From positions 12,007-22,096 of the forward strand of contig HF994106.1 in NCBI GenBank assembly GCA_000436915.1: 10,090 bases of DNA, in the 5' to 3' direction. The position numbers and the translations under genes were made by a program. The notes beneath the pieces were generated by a model that was not told the origin of the DNA, did not search any database, and saw nothing but the letters and a program-made list of their open reading frames with translations. Below are positions 1 to 6,739 of the stretch, in pieces. The stretch comes from Prevotella sp. CAG:1092 (lineage in GTDB: Bacteria; Bacteroidota; Bacteroidia; Bacteroidales; Bacteroidaceae). Numbering within the stretch: the stretch's first letter is position 1; each line of letters begins with the position of its first letter.

Positions 1-24
1 CCGATGTGATATCGGGACTTTTTT
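1..24 (+). terminator. Partial terminator of an upstream + strand gene
   Basis: CCGAT (1-5) pairs with ATCGG (11-15) around a five-base loop, and a run of six T follows at 19-24. A GG-side base at 16 suggests the stem continues to the left of the window. The shape fits an intrinsic terminator for a gene reading in from the left. The left arm cannot be seen completely, so stem strength is unknown. Confidence 0.5.
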
Positions 25-57
25 GCGTTTTATATACAATGTTCCAATATTTTTTAA

Positions 58-65
58 TACCTTTG
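58..65 (+). promoter_or_regulatory. Bacteroidota -7 promoter element for the TonB receptor
   Basis: TACCTTTG matches the Bacteroidota sigma consensus TAnnTTTG. Transcription would begin near 72, giving a leader of about 20 bases before the ATG at 92. I see no good TTTG -33 element at the usual spacing. The short leader leaves no room for a riboswitch between this promoter and the gene. It also makes the in-frame ATG at 23 an unlikely start, since it lies upstream of the inferred transcription start. Confidence 0.6.
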
Positions 66-91
66 CAGCCGTTTTAACCAAAAACACATTT

Positions 92-2119
92 ATGAACAAA
101 CAAATTTTTAACAAGCGCTCACCTATCCTGTTCAAGCATTTTAGCAGGAAAGGCTATGCTCTCTTCTCGTGTATCGGACGTGAAGTTTTGATAGGAACGC
201 TGAGCATCTCTACTTTGACTTACGCCAAAGCAGACGGCATCAGCACACGTACCGACTTCGCTTCCGACTCTCTTAGTCGTGAAGAGGTAAAGCTCGACGA
301 AGTTATCGTCACAGGTTCTCGAGCGCCGCTGACTCAGCTGCAGTCAGCAAAGATCGTTGAGGTAATCACTCGCGACGATATTCATCGTGCGCAGGCTACA
401 ACCATCAACGACATTTTGAAATTAGCTACTGGCGTGGATGTTCGTCAGCGCGGTGGCTTTGGTGTACAGACGGACATTTCTATCAATGGCGGTACGTTCG
501 ACCAGATTACCATTCTTCTTAATGGGGTTGACATTTCCAACCCTCAGACTGGTCACAATGCTGCAGACTTCCCAGTTTCGTTACAAGACATCGAACGCAT
601 AGAGGTACTCGAAGGTGCTTCGGCAAGGGTGTTTGGCTCACAGGCTTTCAATGGTGCTATCAACATCGTGACAAAGCAGTCTGAGAATACTGGTGTGCGC
701 ATTAGCACAGAGGCAGGAAGCTTCGGCACATGGGGCGCCAATGGTTGCTTATCGTTCTGCAACAAGAACTTCGGGTCTACACTCAGCGGTGGCTATCAGC
801 AAAGTGATGGTGGCACCGAGAATAGTGACTTCAAGAAGCGACAGTTGTATTGGCAGGGCGGCTTAGGCAAGGAAGGTGCAAAACTGAATTGGCAAGCAGG
901 ATTGATTTCTAAAGATTATGGTGCCAGCACTTTCTATAGCGCACGTTTCAACAATCAATATGAGACTACTCGTAGATATATTGCTTCGATAAGTGGCGAG
1001 CTGAAGCCTATTGCAGGCTCTTCGTTGACTTTGGCTCCTACCGTATATGGTCATCGCAACTACGACCACTACCAGCTGACACGCCATAAGACTGGTGCAA
1101 GCAATGGCGAAAACTATCACAGACTCGACGTCTATGGCGGTTCGCTCAATATCTATTTCTCGTCTATCTTAGGAAAGACTGCCGTTGGTGCCGACTTGCG
1201 ACGCGAAAAGATATATAGTACAGCCTACGGAGATATGCTCGACGAGTCGGAATATAAAGATATTCATGGCTCTGACAGAAAGTATACAAGAATGGGCAAA
1301 CGTACCACTTCAAACTTCTTCATCGAGCACAATGTCATCCTTGGTGGCTTCACCCTTTCTGCAGGTTTGCTTGCCAACAAGAATACTGGTATCGATAGCG
1401 ACTATAAACTATATCCTGGTATCGACCTCAGCTATCGTCCTTCGGAAAACTTGAAGTTGTTTGCATCATGGAATAAGGCGTTGCGTGTGCCTACTTACAC
1501 CGACCTTTATACCAGCAACTCTGTACAGCAAGGCGACTTGAACTTAAAGCCTGAGAAGAATTCTACATTCAAGGTTGGTAGTCAATATCGTAGCAAATGG
1601 TTGGATGCTAATTTGTCGGCTTTCTATAGCAAGGGTACTGACATGATTGACTGGGTGTACGAAACCCAAGAGTCTACAAAATATCATGCACTAAATATTG
1701 GCGAGCTCAACAACATGGGATTCTCTGTAGAGACTACCATTAAGCTCAACAATCTGTTGCCAACAACTCCTCTTGAGCGATTGAAGTTGGGCTATGCTTA
1801 TATAGACCAAGACCACAAGACCGACCGTCAGATCTTTAAGTCGCTCTATGCTTTGGAGTATCTGCGCCATAAGTTTACCTGCACTCTCGACCATCGCATT
1901 TGGCGACAGTTGCATGCAAGCTGGAGCCTAAGATGGCAGCAGCGCATGAATGGCTATCATCCATACACCAAGCTTGATGGTAAAATCATGTGGGATGCCA
2001 ACTCATATAATATATATGTAATGGCTGATAACATCACTTGCCACAGATACTATGACCTTGGAGGCGTAAAGCAACCAGGAATGTGGGTAATGGCAGGATT
2101 GACCATCAAAATCCAATAA
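92..2119 (+). CDS. TonB-dependent outer-membrane receptor, BtuB-like
   Basis: A 675-residue outer-membrane active transporter powered by TonB-ExbBD. Residues 1-47 form a long basic signal peptide (RKGYALFSCIGREVLIG core, cleavage probably after AKA at 45-47). A TonB-box-like segment DEVIVTGSRAP lies at 69-79. The plug domain spans about 82-196, with GVDVRQRGGFG (114-124), DISINGGTFDQITILLNGV (128-146) and ERIEVLEG (168-175). The rest is a 22-strand-type barrel ending in GLTIKIQ, without the usual terminal aromatic residue. There is no N-terminal STN or carboxypeptidase-like domain and no SusD partner nearby, so a glycan-utilisation role is unlikely. Plug wording and length resemble Bacteroidota BtuB-type corrinoid receptors, but the substrate is not proven and iron-chelate transport remains possible. 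The start at 92 is preferred over 23 because a promoter lies between them and the signal peptide begins there. Confidence 0.9.
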   Translation: MNKQIFNKRSPILFKHFSRKGYALFSCIGREVLIGTLSISTLTYAKADGISTRTDFASDSLSREEVKLDEVIVTGSRAPLTQLQSAKIVEVITRDDIHRAQATTINDILKLATGVDVRQRGGFGVQTDISINGGTFDQITILLNGVDISNPQTGHNAADFPVSLQDIERIEVLEGASARVFGSQAFNGAINIVTKQSENTGVRISTEAGSFGTWGANGCLSFCNKNFGSTLSGGYQQSDGGTENSDFKKRQLYWQGGLGKEGAKLNWQAGLISKDYGASTFYSARFNNQYETTRRYIASISGELKPIAGSSLTLAPTVYGHRNYDHYQLTRHKTGASNGENYHRLDVYGGSLNIYFSSILGKTAVGADLRREKIYSTAYGDMLDESEYKDIHGSDRKYTRMGKRTTSNFFIEHNVILGGFTLSAGLLANKNTGIDSDYKLYPGIDLSYRPSENLKLFASWNKALRVPTYTDLYTSNSVQQGDLNLKPEKNSTFKVGSQYRSKWLDANLSAFYSKGTDMIDWVYETQESTKYHALNIGELNNMGFSVETTIKLNNLLPTTPLERLKLGYAYIDQDHKTDRQIFKSLYALEYLRHKFTCTLDHRIWRQLHASWSLRWQQRMNGYHPYTKLDGKIMWDANSYNIYVMADNITCHRYYDLGGVKQPGMWVMAGLTIKIQ

Positions 2120-2147
2120 CAGTTTTCAATAATACTATAAACCAAAA

Positions 2148-2179
2148 AGCCTCGCCTGATAGCAATATCCGGCGAGGCT
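2148..2179 (-). terminator. Hairpin terminator between convergent receptor gene and dnaA
   Basis: AGCCTCGCC (2148-2156) and GGCGAGGCT (2171-2179) form a perfect 9-bp GC-rich stem. Inside it GATA (2158-2161) pairs with TATC (2166-2169) around the GNRA-type tetraloop GCAA, with one mismatch between the two stems. Read on the minus strand the stem is followed directly by TTTTT, so it best terminates dnaA. On the plus strand the following bases (AATTTGTTAT) are less T-rich but may still end receptor transcription. Confidence 0.85.
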
Positions 2180-2243
2180 AATTTGTTATAGCTATTTAGT
2201 ATGATAAGTTATATCTCCTTATAATATGCTAAAAGACGCAATT

Positions 2244-2266
2244 ATACGTAATCATACGTAATTACG
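2244..2266. repeat. Tandem 10-bp repeats at the end of dnaA
   Basis: ATACGTAAT occurs at 2244-2252 and again at 2254-2262, a 10-bp period. The perfect palindrome CGTAATTACG spans 2257-2266 and includes the dnaA stop codon. The two TACGTA cores (2245-2250, 2255-2260) can also pair around a four-base loop. Function is unknown; it could be a protein site or a small RNA hairpin just after the dnaA stop. Confidence 0.5.
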
Positions 2267-3665
2267 CTTTTATCTTGAATGAGTTTTCAAGGCTTTGAAT
2301 TTCTGCCAAGAACTCTTTATCTACCTTCAAGCGATTTTCCACCTGTGTGCAACTGTGGATAACAGTAGAATGGTCGCGATTGCCCACAAGCTTACCTATG
2401 CGGCTTGCTGGCATCTTGGTGTATTTCTGAGCAAGATACATCGACACCTGACGAGCAACTACGAAGTCGCGCTTACGACTCTTACCACCAACAGCAGATG
2501 GTGACACATTAAAGTGGTTGCATACAGTCTCAATAATCTCGTCGACAGTAAGTGGCTTGTCGTCAATCTTCACAGCTCGCTTAATCACTCTCTCAGCCAA
2601 TCGCATATCAATATTGCTATTATATACAATAGAATATGCCATAAGCGAATTGATAACACCCTGCAAATCTCTTACGCTACCATTAGCAGTCTGCGAGATA
2701 AACTCGATGACATCGCTTGGAATATGCAAGCCATCCTTGCGAATCTTGTTTTCGAGGATGTCTACACATAGCTGTGTGTTAGGCTTTTCGAGCTCTGCTA
2801 TCAAACCACAAGAGAAACGAGTGAGCAAACGCTCAGGCATACCCTTTAGGTCGACAGGAGGACGGTCGGAAGCCAAGATTATTCGCTTACCATTACGGAA
2901 CAGGTGGTCGAAGATATGGAAGAAATTGTCCTGTGTCTTTGGTGCACTAATCCATTCCTGAATATCGTCGACAATAAGCATATCGATGGTCTGATAGAAA
3001 CGAATAAAATCGTTGGTAGAATTCTGCAACACCGCATTGGTATACTGCACCTGAAACAATCTTGCGCTGATATACAGCACACGCTTCTGAGGATACAGAT
3101 GCTTAGTGCGCAAACCAATGGCGTTGACAAGATGAGTCTTACCACAACCCGATGGTCCATAGATGAACATAGGGTTGAATTGTGTGGTATTAGGATGCTC
3201 GGCTATAGACTGACCTACCGAACGTGGCAACTTATTGCTGGCACCTTCTATATAATTGGCAAAAGAGAGGTGAGGATTCAGTTGTGGGTCAATCTGCTGA
3301 GGTTGTGCAGCATCAAGCGGATTTGGCGACTGATTAGCTCTTGTGCGTGGTTTCTGCTCAATATCTGCAGGGTCAGACTCTATATCTTGTGATAGTTTAT
3401 GTTCCTTATCTGTAACGACACGATAATTCAGGCGTATACCTTCGCAGAATGTGCGATGCAACACCTTTATAAGCAAATCTACATAGTTCTCCTCCAGGTA
3501 CTCATACACAAATGGGCTGGGCACCTGTACCAACAAAGTCTTCTTCGCATCGTCGAACGATTCGAAGACTATTGGTCTAAACCATGTATCGTATTGCTGC
3601 TGGCTAACGTTCTCGCGGATGAGCGCAAGAGCATTGTCCCAACGAGCATCAGGACTTGCTTTCAT
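2262..3665 (-). CDS. dnaA: Chromosomal replication initiator protein DnaA
   Basis: A 467-residue DnaA, normal length for the family. It binds DnaA boxes at the origin, forms an ATP-dependent filament, melts the duplex and loads the helicase. Domain I is about residues 5-85 (WDNALALIRENVSQQQYDTWFRP). A Q/P/N-rich linker, domain II, covers about 88-132. The AAA+ core shows Walker A GPSGCGKT (170-177), Walker B LIVDDIQ (230-236), sensor I IILASD (262-267), the arginine-finger region ERLLTRFSCGL with R283, and sensor II GSVRDLQG with R332. Domain IV carries the DNA-binding signature GNRDHSTVIHS (428-438). All key residues are present, so it should be functional. It appears monocistronic: its own promoter lies upstream and a strong terminator follows. 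No Shine-Dalgarno site precedes the ATG, as is usual for the phylum. Confidence 0.98.
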   Translation of the reverse strand: MKASPDARWDNALALIRENVSQQQYDTWFRPIVFESFDDAKKTLLVQVPSPFVYEYLEENYVDLLIKVLHRTFCEGIRLNYRVVTDKEHKLSQDIESDPADIEQKPRTRANQSPNPLDAAQPQQIDPQLNPHLSFANYIEGASNKLPRSVGQSIAEHPNTTQFNPMFIYGPSGCGKTHLVNAIGLRTKHLYPQKRVLYISARLFQVQYTNAVLQNSTNDFIRFYQTIDMLIVDDIQEWISAPKTQDNFFHIFDHLFRNGKRIILASDRPPVDLKGMPERLLTRFSCGLIAELEKPNTQLCVDILENKIRKDGLHIPSDVIEFISQTANGSVRDLQGVINSLMAYSIVYNSNIDMRLAERVIKRAVKIDDKPLTVDEIIETVCNHFNVSPSAVGGKSRKRDFVVARQVSMYLAQKYTKMPASRIGKLVGNRDHSTVIHSCTQVENRLKVDKEFLAEIQSLENSFKIKA

Positions 3666-3724
3666 CTATAGAGTTTAGTTGTATTATGATATCGTCAAAA
3701 GACTAATTCACACTTTTCAGTCTG

Positions 3725-3756
3725 CAAATATACCACTATTTTTTCAAATAAACAAA
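3725..3756 (-). promoter_or_regulatory. dnaA promoter
   Basis: On the minus strand TATATTTG (3732-3725) fits TAnnTTTG, and TTTG (3756-3753) lies 20 bases upstream as a -33 element. Both elements and their spacing match the Bacteroidota promoter model. Transcription would start near 3718, giving a leader of about 50 bases. The 7-of-9 DnaA-box-like TAATTCACA (3704-3712) would lie just inside the transcript, where it could serve autoregulation. Confidence 0.65.
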
Positions 3757-3806
3757 TATCTCAAATGTTCACCTCATAGTATAAACACCTCGTAAATGGT
3801 TATAAC

Positions 3807-3907
3807 TGTGGACTTTAGCATCGTTTTCGCACACACAAAGTGTCATTTAGCCTATTATTTCACTTAACCTTCTGATAATTAAAGTTTTAAGCAACACAAA
3901 GTCCACA
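3807..3907. repeat. Inverted repeat TGTGGACTTT / AAAGTCCACA
   Basis: The perfect 10-bp arms lie at 3807-3816 and 3898-3907, separated by 81 bp. They are too far apart for a simple hairpin and look more like two opposed protein sites. The TGTGGA core is shared with the complement of the DnaA box (TGTGGATAA), but the last three positions differ. Confidence 0.5.
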
Positions 3908-3910
3908 ATC

Positions 3911-4004
3911 TTAAAACATAGTGAAACATTATGCTTTTCGATGTAATCTCTTTATTATAAGGAGTGTTTCAAAACAATTAAAACTTGTGAAACATTATGG
4001 CTTT
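3911..4004. repeat. Direct repeat with core GTGAAACATTATG
   Basis: The 13-bp core occurs exactly at 3921-3933 and 3987-3999, a 66-bp step. Similarity extends on both sides (TTAAAAC before, CTTT after), giving an imperfect repeat of about 25-28 bp with small indels. Between the copies TGTTTCA (3965-3971) repeats the TGAAACA core in the opposite direction. The arrangement resembles iteron-like binding sites; the binding protein is unknown. Confidence 0.6.
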
Positions 4005-4023
4005 ATATTTAGACAAAATTTAA

Positions 4024-4065
4024 TTAAGGAGTTAAGAAGTATTCACCTACTCCTTAACTCCTTAA
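4024..4065 (-). terminator. Hairpin after the mlaD-like gene
   Basis: TTAAGGAGTTAAG (4024-4036) and CTTAACTCCTTAA (4053-4065) are perfect 13-bp complementary arms. After one mismatch AGTA (4038-4041) pairs with TACT (4048-4051) around a six-base loop. On the minus strand it starts 28 bases after the MCE gene stop and is followed by T-rich but broken sequence (TTAAATTTTG). It probably ends the amidase-mlaD transcript. The stem is AT-rich, so a different role, such as a protein-binding dyad in the dnaA upstream region, is possible. Confidence 0.55.
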
Positions 4066-4093
4066 GCTATTTTACTTAGAATATAAGCTATCT

Positions 4094-4996
4094 TTATTTG
4101 TCTTTCTTTCCAAATACCGAGAAGTGAACATATCTCTTTGGATGTGCCTTAAGGTCGATAAGGAGCGAGTCGGCACTACCCATAGTAGATGTGAGATTGT
4201 GATAAAGCGAAGGATCGTTTATCAAGAGTCCCAACGAACCATCCTTGCTGTTTAGCTTATCTGTTACAGTCTGCACATTGTCGAGAGTCTGATTAACCTT
4301 AGCCATAGTTCCTGCAACATCTACAGCTGCAAGGTTTGCTGTTAGTGTCTCAGTATTATCAAGCACATTGTTTGCCTTGTTTATCATGGTAGGCATATTC
4401 TTGTTCAAGCCTGCCATCATGGTGTTGAGTTCCTTAGTTGTAACAGTAAGGTTGGATGTTATGGTCTGCACATTAGCCATCGACTGACGGATGGCAGGAT
4501 CGGCAAGGATGGCATTGAGGCTCGACATAATAGAGTCGAGCTTAGGCAACATTTTTTCTACTGCAGGAATCATAGCCTGAAGCTTACCCATAGCACCTTC
4601 GTTGATAGCTCCCTGGATGGTATCACCAGGCATCACACGCTCACGAGGGTTGTTGGCAAGCAGAAGGTTCATCTTTACATTTCCCATAAGGTCGGTAACG
4701 ATTTCTGCAGAGCTACCCTTAGGAATACGCAGATTGTTGTCTACATCAAAGCCTACCACTACGTCGCCATTATTAGCATAGTCGTATTTAATGGTCTTCA
4801 CTACTCCTATCTTATATCCATCTGCAAAGATAGGATTAGAAGCCGACAGTCCGCTAATATCCTTAAACCTCACATAGTAGGTATGGTCGGTAGAAAATAC
4901 AGACATACCCTTGAGAAAGTTCATTCCAAAGAACAATACTATTATACCAGCTATAGCCACAAGAGCTATACGTACTTCCTTAGTAAAAAATTTCAT
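4094..4996 (-). CDS. MCE/MlaD family lipid-transport protein
   Basis: A 300-residue protein of the MCE family, which includes MlaD, the periplasmic substrate-binding part of phospholipid ABC transporters. A single N-terminal membrane anchor covers about 8-28 (ALVAIAGIIVLFFGMNFLKG). The MCE domain follows at about 37-115, with FKDISGLSASNPIFADGYKIGVVKTI (44-69) and a TDLMGNVKMNLL strand (101-112). Residues 135-250 are rich in Leu, Met, Asn and Thr heptads and probably form the helical, tunnel-like coiled coil. The C-terminus ends in HPKRYVHFSVFGKKDK. The gene starts one base after the amidase stop (TGACATG), so the two are probably translationally coupled. An in-frame ATG at 5038 would add 14 residues inside the amidase gene and place charged residues before the anchor; 4996 fits better. 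The ATPase and permease partners (MlaF/MlaE) are not in this window. Confidence 0.88.
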   Translation of the reverse strand: MKFFTKEVRIALVAIAGIIVLFFGMNFLKGMSVFSTDHTYYVRFKDISGLSASNPIFADGYKIGVVKTIKYDYANNGDVVVGFDVDNNLRIPKGSSAEIVTDLMGNVKMNLLLANNPRERVMPGDTIQGAINEGAMGKLQAMIPAVEKMLPKLDSIMSSLNAILADPAIRQSMANVQTITSNLTVTTKELNTMMAGLNKNMPTMINKANNVLDNTETLTANLAAVDVAGTMAKVNQTLDNVQTVTDKLNSKDGSLGLLINDPSLYHNLTSTMGSADSLLIDLKAHPKRYVHFSVFGKKDK

Positions 4997-4997
4997 G

Positions 4998-6290
4998 TCA
5001 CCTATTGTTTTTAAATTCTCGTATCGCCTCGTTGACATTCATCTTTGCTCCATTCTTGAAAGCTATGATGAAAGCTTCGGGGAACTTATCCAATATTTGT
5101 TTTCTTAATCTGTAAATCTCGTTATAGTTTGCCGACTCGCCAACAGTATATTTACAATATCCTGCTTCTTGATAGAAGTCGTAGTCGGTAAGTCCTTTCA
5201 GATGTGGGTCGCCATTCTTTAGCTTTCTGCTTGATACCAAAATCTGAACTTTGAATACAGGCTTGTCGGCAGAAACAGCAGCCTTAGGCTCTACCTTTAC
5301 TACCTTTGGTTCAGCTTTCACCACCTGTGGCTTTACCTTATTATTATCGTTATTCTTCTCCCTAACAGCTACATTCTGCACCTTTAAAGCTGAATCTTGC
5401 TTATGTAACACGATGTTTTCTTCATCGCCCTTTGATTTGCCACGCTTTTTAGTTCTTGGAGCAGGAGTATCTTCCAACACCTGGTCAGGAGTGCGATAAG
5501 GCACATTCACTATCTTGTCGTATCTTCCTCTGTATGCATTAAAAGCATTCATGATTCCACGACTATATAATGCCACAGATTCAGGATTGTTGAGAAAACG
5601 TTCCTCGTCGGCAGTAGAGATAAAGCCAAGTTCTATCAAACATCCAGGCATCGACGAGAGTCGGAGCACGGCAAGATTGGCTTGATGAGCTCCACCATCT
5701 ATTTTGCCAGTAGCAGCACATACATTTCGCTGAAGTAATTTTGCGAGGTTCACACTCTGCTCCATATTTCTGTCCTGCACAAACTCAAACATAATATTGC
5801 TCTCTGGCGAATCAGGGTCGAATCCCTGATAGCTCTGCTTATAGTTGTCCTCAAGCAATATCACGGAGTTCTCGCGCTTTGCCACCTCAAGGTTGGTAGA
5901 CATTCCGTTTCCGCTACTACCCTTTCCCAAGGTGTAAGTCTGAAAACCGCGAGCTATCTTTCTGCCTGGCATAGCATTTATGTGTATAGACATAAAGAGG
6001 TCGGCCTTAGCACGATTGGCGATGGCAGCACGCTCCTTCAACTCCACAAACACATCTGTCTTGCGAGTATATATCACTCTCACATCTGGGCATTCTCTTT
6101 CTACCAGTTTGCCAAAAGCAAGAGCATACTTCAATGTAAGGTCTTTTTCTTTCGATATTGCACCACATGCTCCATCATCTCTGCCTCCATGACCAGCATC
6201 GATGACGAGAGTGAACGACTTGTTAGCAGCATTTACTACTACTGCAAATACCAACAGCAAGATGGTACAGAATAGACTTTTCTTACACAT
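4998..6290 (-). CDS. N-acetylmuramoyl-L-alanine amidase with C-terminal SPOR-like domain
   Basis: A 430-residue zinc amidase (Amidase_3, AmiC-like) that cuts the bond between muramic acid and L-Ala in peptidoglycan, acting in the periplasm during wall turnover and cell separation. Residues 1-21 are a signal peptide (LFCTILLLVFAVVVNA). The catalytic domain spans about 26-255: zinc ligands H34 in DAGHGG, E48 in SKEKD and H103 in SIHINA, and catalytic E220 in CLIELGFIS. A linker at 275-342 is rich in Lys, Glu, Pro and Val, with the repeated pattern VKxEPK. Residues 345-430 (FKVQILVSSRKL to the end) resemble a SPOR domain, which binds denuded septal glycan. It is the first gene of a two-gene unit with the MCE protein and has its own promoter. 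The functional family is clear; the SPOR call is from sequence pattern only. Confidence 0.93.
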   Translation of the reverse strand: MCKKSLFCTILLLVFAVVVNAANKSFTLVIDAGHGGRDDGACGAISKEKDLTLKYALAFGKLVERECPDVRVIYTRKTDVFVELKERAAIANRAKADLFMSIHINAMPGRKIARGFQTYTLGKGSSGNGMSTNLEVAKRENSVILLEDNYKQSYQGFDPDSPESNIMFEFVQDRNMEQSVNLAKLLQRNVCAATGKIDGGAHQANLAVLRLSSMPGCLIELGFISTADEERFLNNPESVALYSRGIMNAFNAYRGRYDKIVNVPYRTPDQVLEDTPAPRTKKRGKSKGDEENIVLHKQDSALKVQNVAVREKNNDNNKVKPQVVKAEPKVVKVEPKAAVSADKPVFKVQILVSSRKLKNGDPHLKGLTDYDFYQEAGYCKYTVGESANYNEIYRLRKQILDKFPEAFIIAFKNGAKMNVNEAIREFKNNR

Positions 6291-6307
6291 TATATTATAA
6301 TATTTTG

Positions 6308-6341
6308 CAAAAGTAAGGAAATTATATTAGAAAACCACAAA
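6308..6341 (-). promoter_or_regulatory. Promoter of the amidase-mlaD unit
   Basis: On the minus strand TACTTTTG (6315-6308) fits TAnnTTTG, and TTTG (6341-6338) lies 22 bases upstream as the -33 element. Transcription would start about 10 bases before the ATG at 6290. The perfect 12-bp palindrome ATATTATAATAT (6292-6303) covers the expected start point and may affect it. The -33 element lies within 10 bases of the folB stop, so the gap has no terminator and folB transcripts may run into this unit. Confidence 0.65.
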
Positions 6342-6347
6342 GGATGG

Positions 6348-6725
6348 TTAAGTTTTATCATTTATTAAGTGAAGTTCCACACCTGCTCCCTTACAATCAG
6401 CACCAAAAGGAGGGTTTAGCTTGGTTAGCTTTATATTGATAGAGGTTATGGAAGTAAACTTACGCGACAATCTGTCGCCAATACGATATGCAACTCTTTC
6501 GAGCAACTGGCTTGGCACACCCATCTCTTGGTCTACTATCTTATAGACCTCGGCATAGTTGAGGGTATCATCAACATTATCAGACACCATAGCCAACGAC
6601 ACATCATAACCTATTTTTATATCTATGGTATAGTCGTTGCCAGTTAAACGCTCCTGCGGCATCACGCCATGAAAGGCATGAAACCGCAGGTCGTCAAGAT
6701 ATATATAGCTTTCGTTCAAAATCAT
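6348..6725 (-). CDS. folB: Dihydroneopterin aldolase
   Basis: A 125-residue cytoplasmic enzyme of folate synthesis that splits 7,8-dihydroneopterin into 6-hydroxymethyl-7,8-dihydropterin and glycolaldehyde. Length and motifs are typical. The start shows LRFHAFHGVMPQER (13-26), holding the conserved HG turn and the substrate-site Glu at 25. DTLNYAEV (53-60) precedes the conserved Tyr61. QLLERVA (73-79) supplies the pterin-anchoring Glu at 76, and KLTKLNPP (99-106) contains the catalytic Lys at 102. The gene begins 14 bp after the reductase stop on the same strand with no promoter element between, so it is probably cotranscribed with it. Both products serve DNA precursor supply, the reductase directly and FolB through folate and thymidylate. 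Confidence 0.95.
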   Translation of the reverse strand: MILNESYIYLDDLRFHAFHGVMPQERLTGNDYTIDIKIGYDVSLAMVSDNVDDTLNYAEVYKIVDQEMGVPSQLLERVAYRIGDRLSRKFTSITSINIKLTKLNPPFGADCKGAGVELHLINDKT

Positions 6726-6739
6726 TATTTAGAAATTAA

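Larger units (their letters stand above)
3666..4093. other. AT-rich intergenic region upstream of dnaA, candidate origin or DnaA-control region
   Basis: This 428-bp gap has no convincing gene on either strand. It is AT-rich and contains the dnaA promoter, a 13-bp direct repeat (3921-3933, 3987-3999), the inverted pair TGTGGACTTT / AAAGTCCACA (3807-3816, 3898-3907), the pair ACACAAAGT (3833-3841, 3894-3902), and a hairpin at 4024-4065. TTCAC or its complement GTGAA occurs six times. I see no perfect TTATCCACA box; the closest, TAATTCACA at 3704-3712, matches 7 of 9. An origin is possible next to dnaA but is not shown by these data. Confidence 0.35.

Noticed and set aside
23..91. Longer N-terminus for the TonB receptor starting at 23
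   Set aside because: The ATG lies in the T run of the upstream terminator and before the promoter element at 58-65. The added residues are not signal-peptide-like, while the ATG at 92 begins a plausible signal peptide.
2904..3392. Open frame of 162 codons on the plus strand within dnaA
   Set aside because: It is antisense to a complete conserved dnaA, has no promoter, and its translation shows no domain-like pattern.
4997..5038. Upstream start of the MCE protein at 5038
   Set aside because: It would overlap the amidase gene by 41 bases and add a charged segment before the membrane anchor. The ATG at 4996, one base after the amidase stop, fits better.
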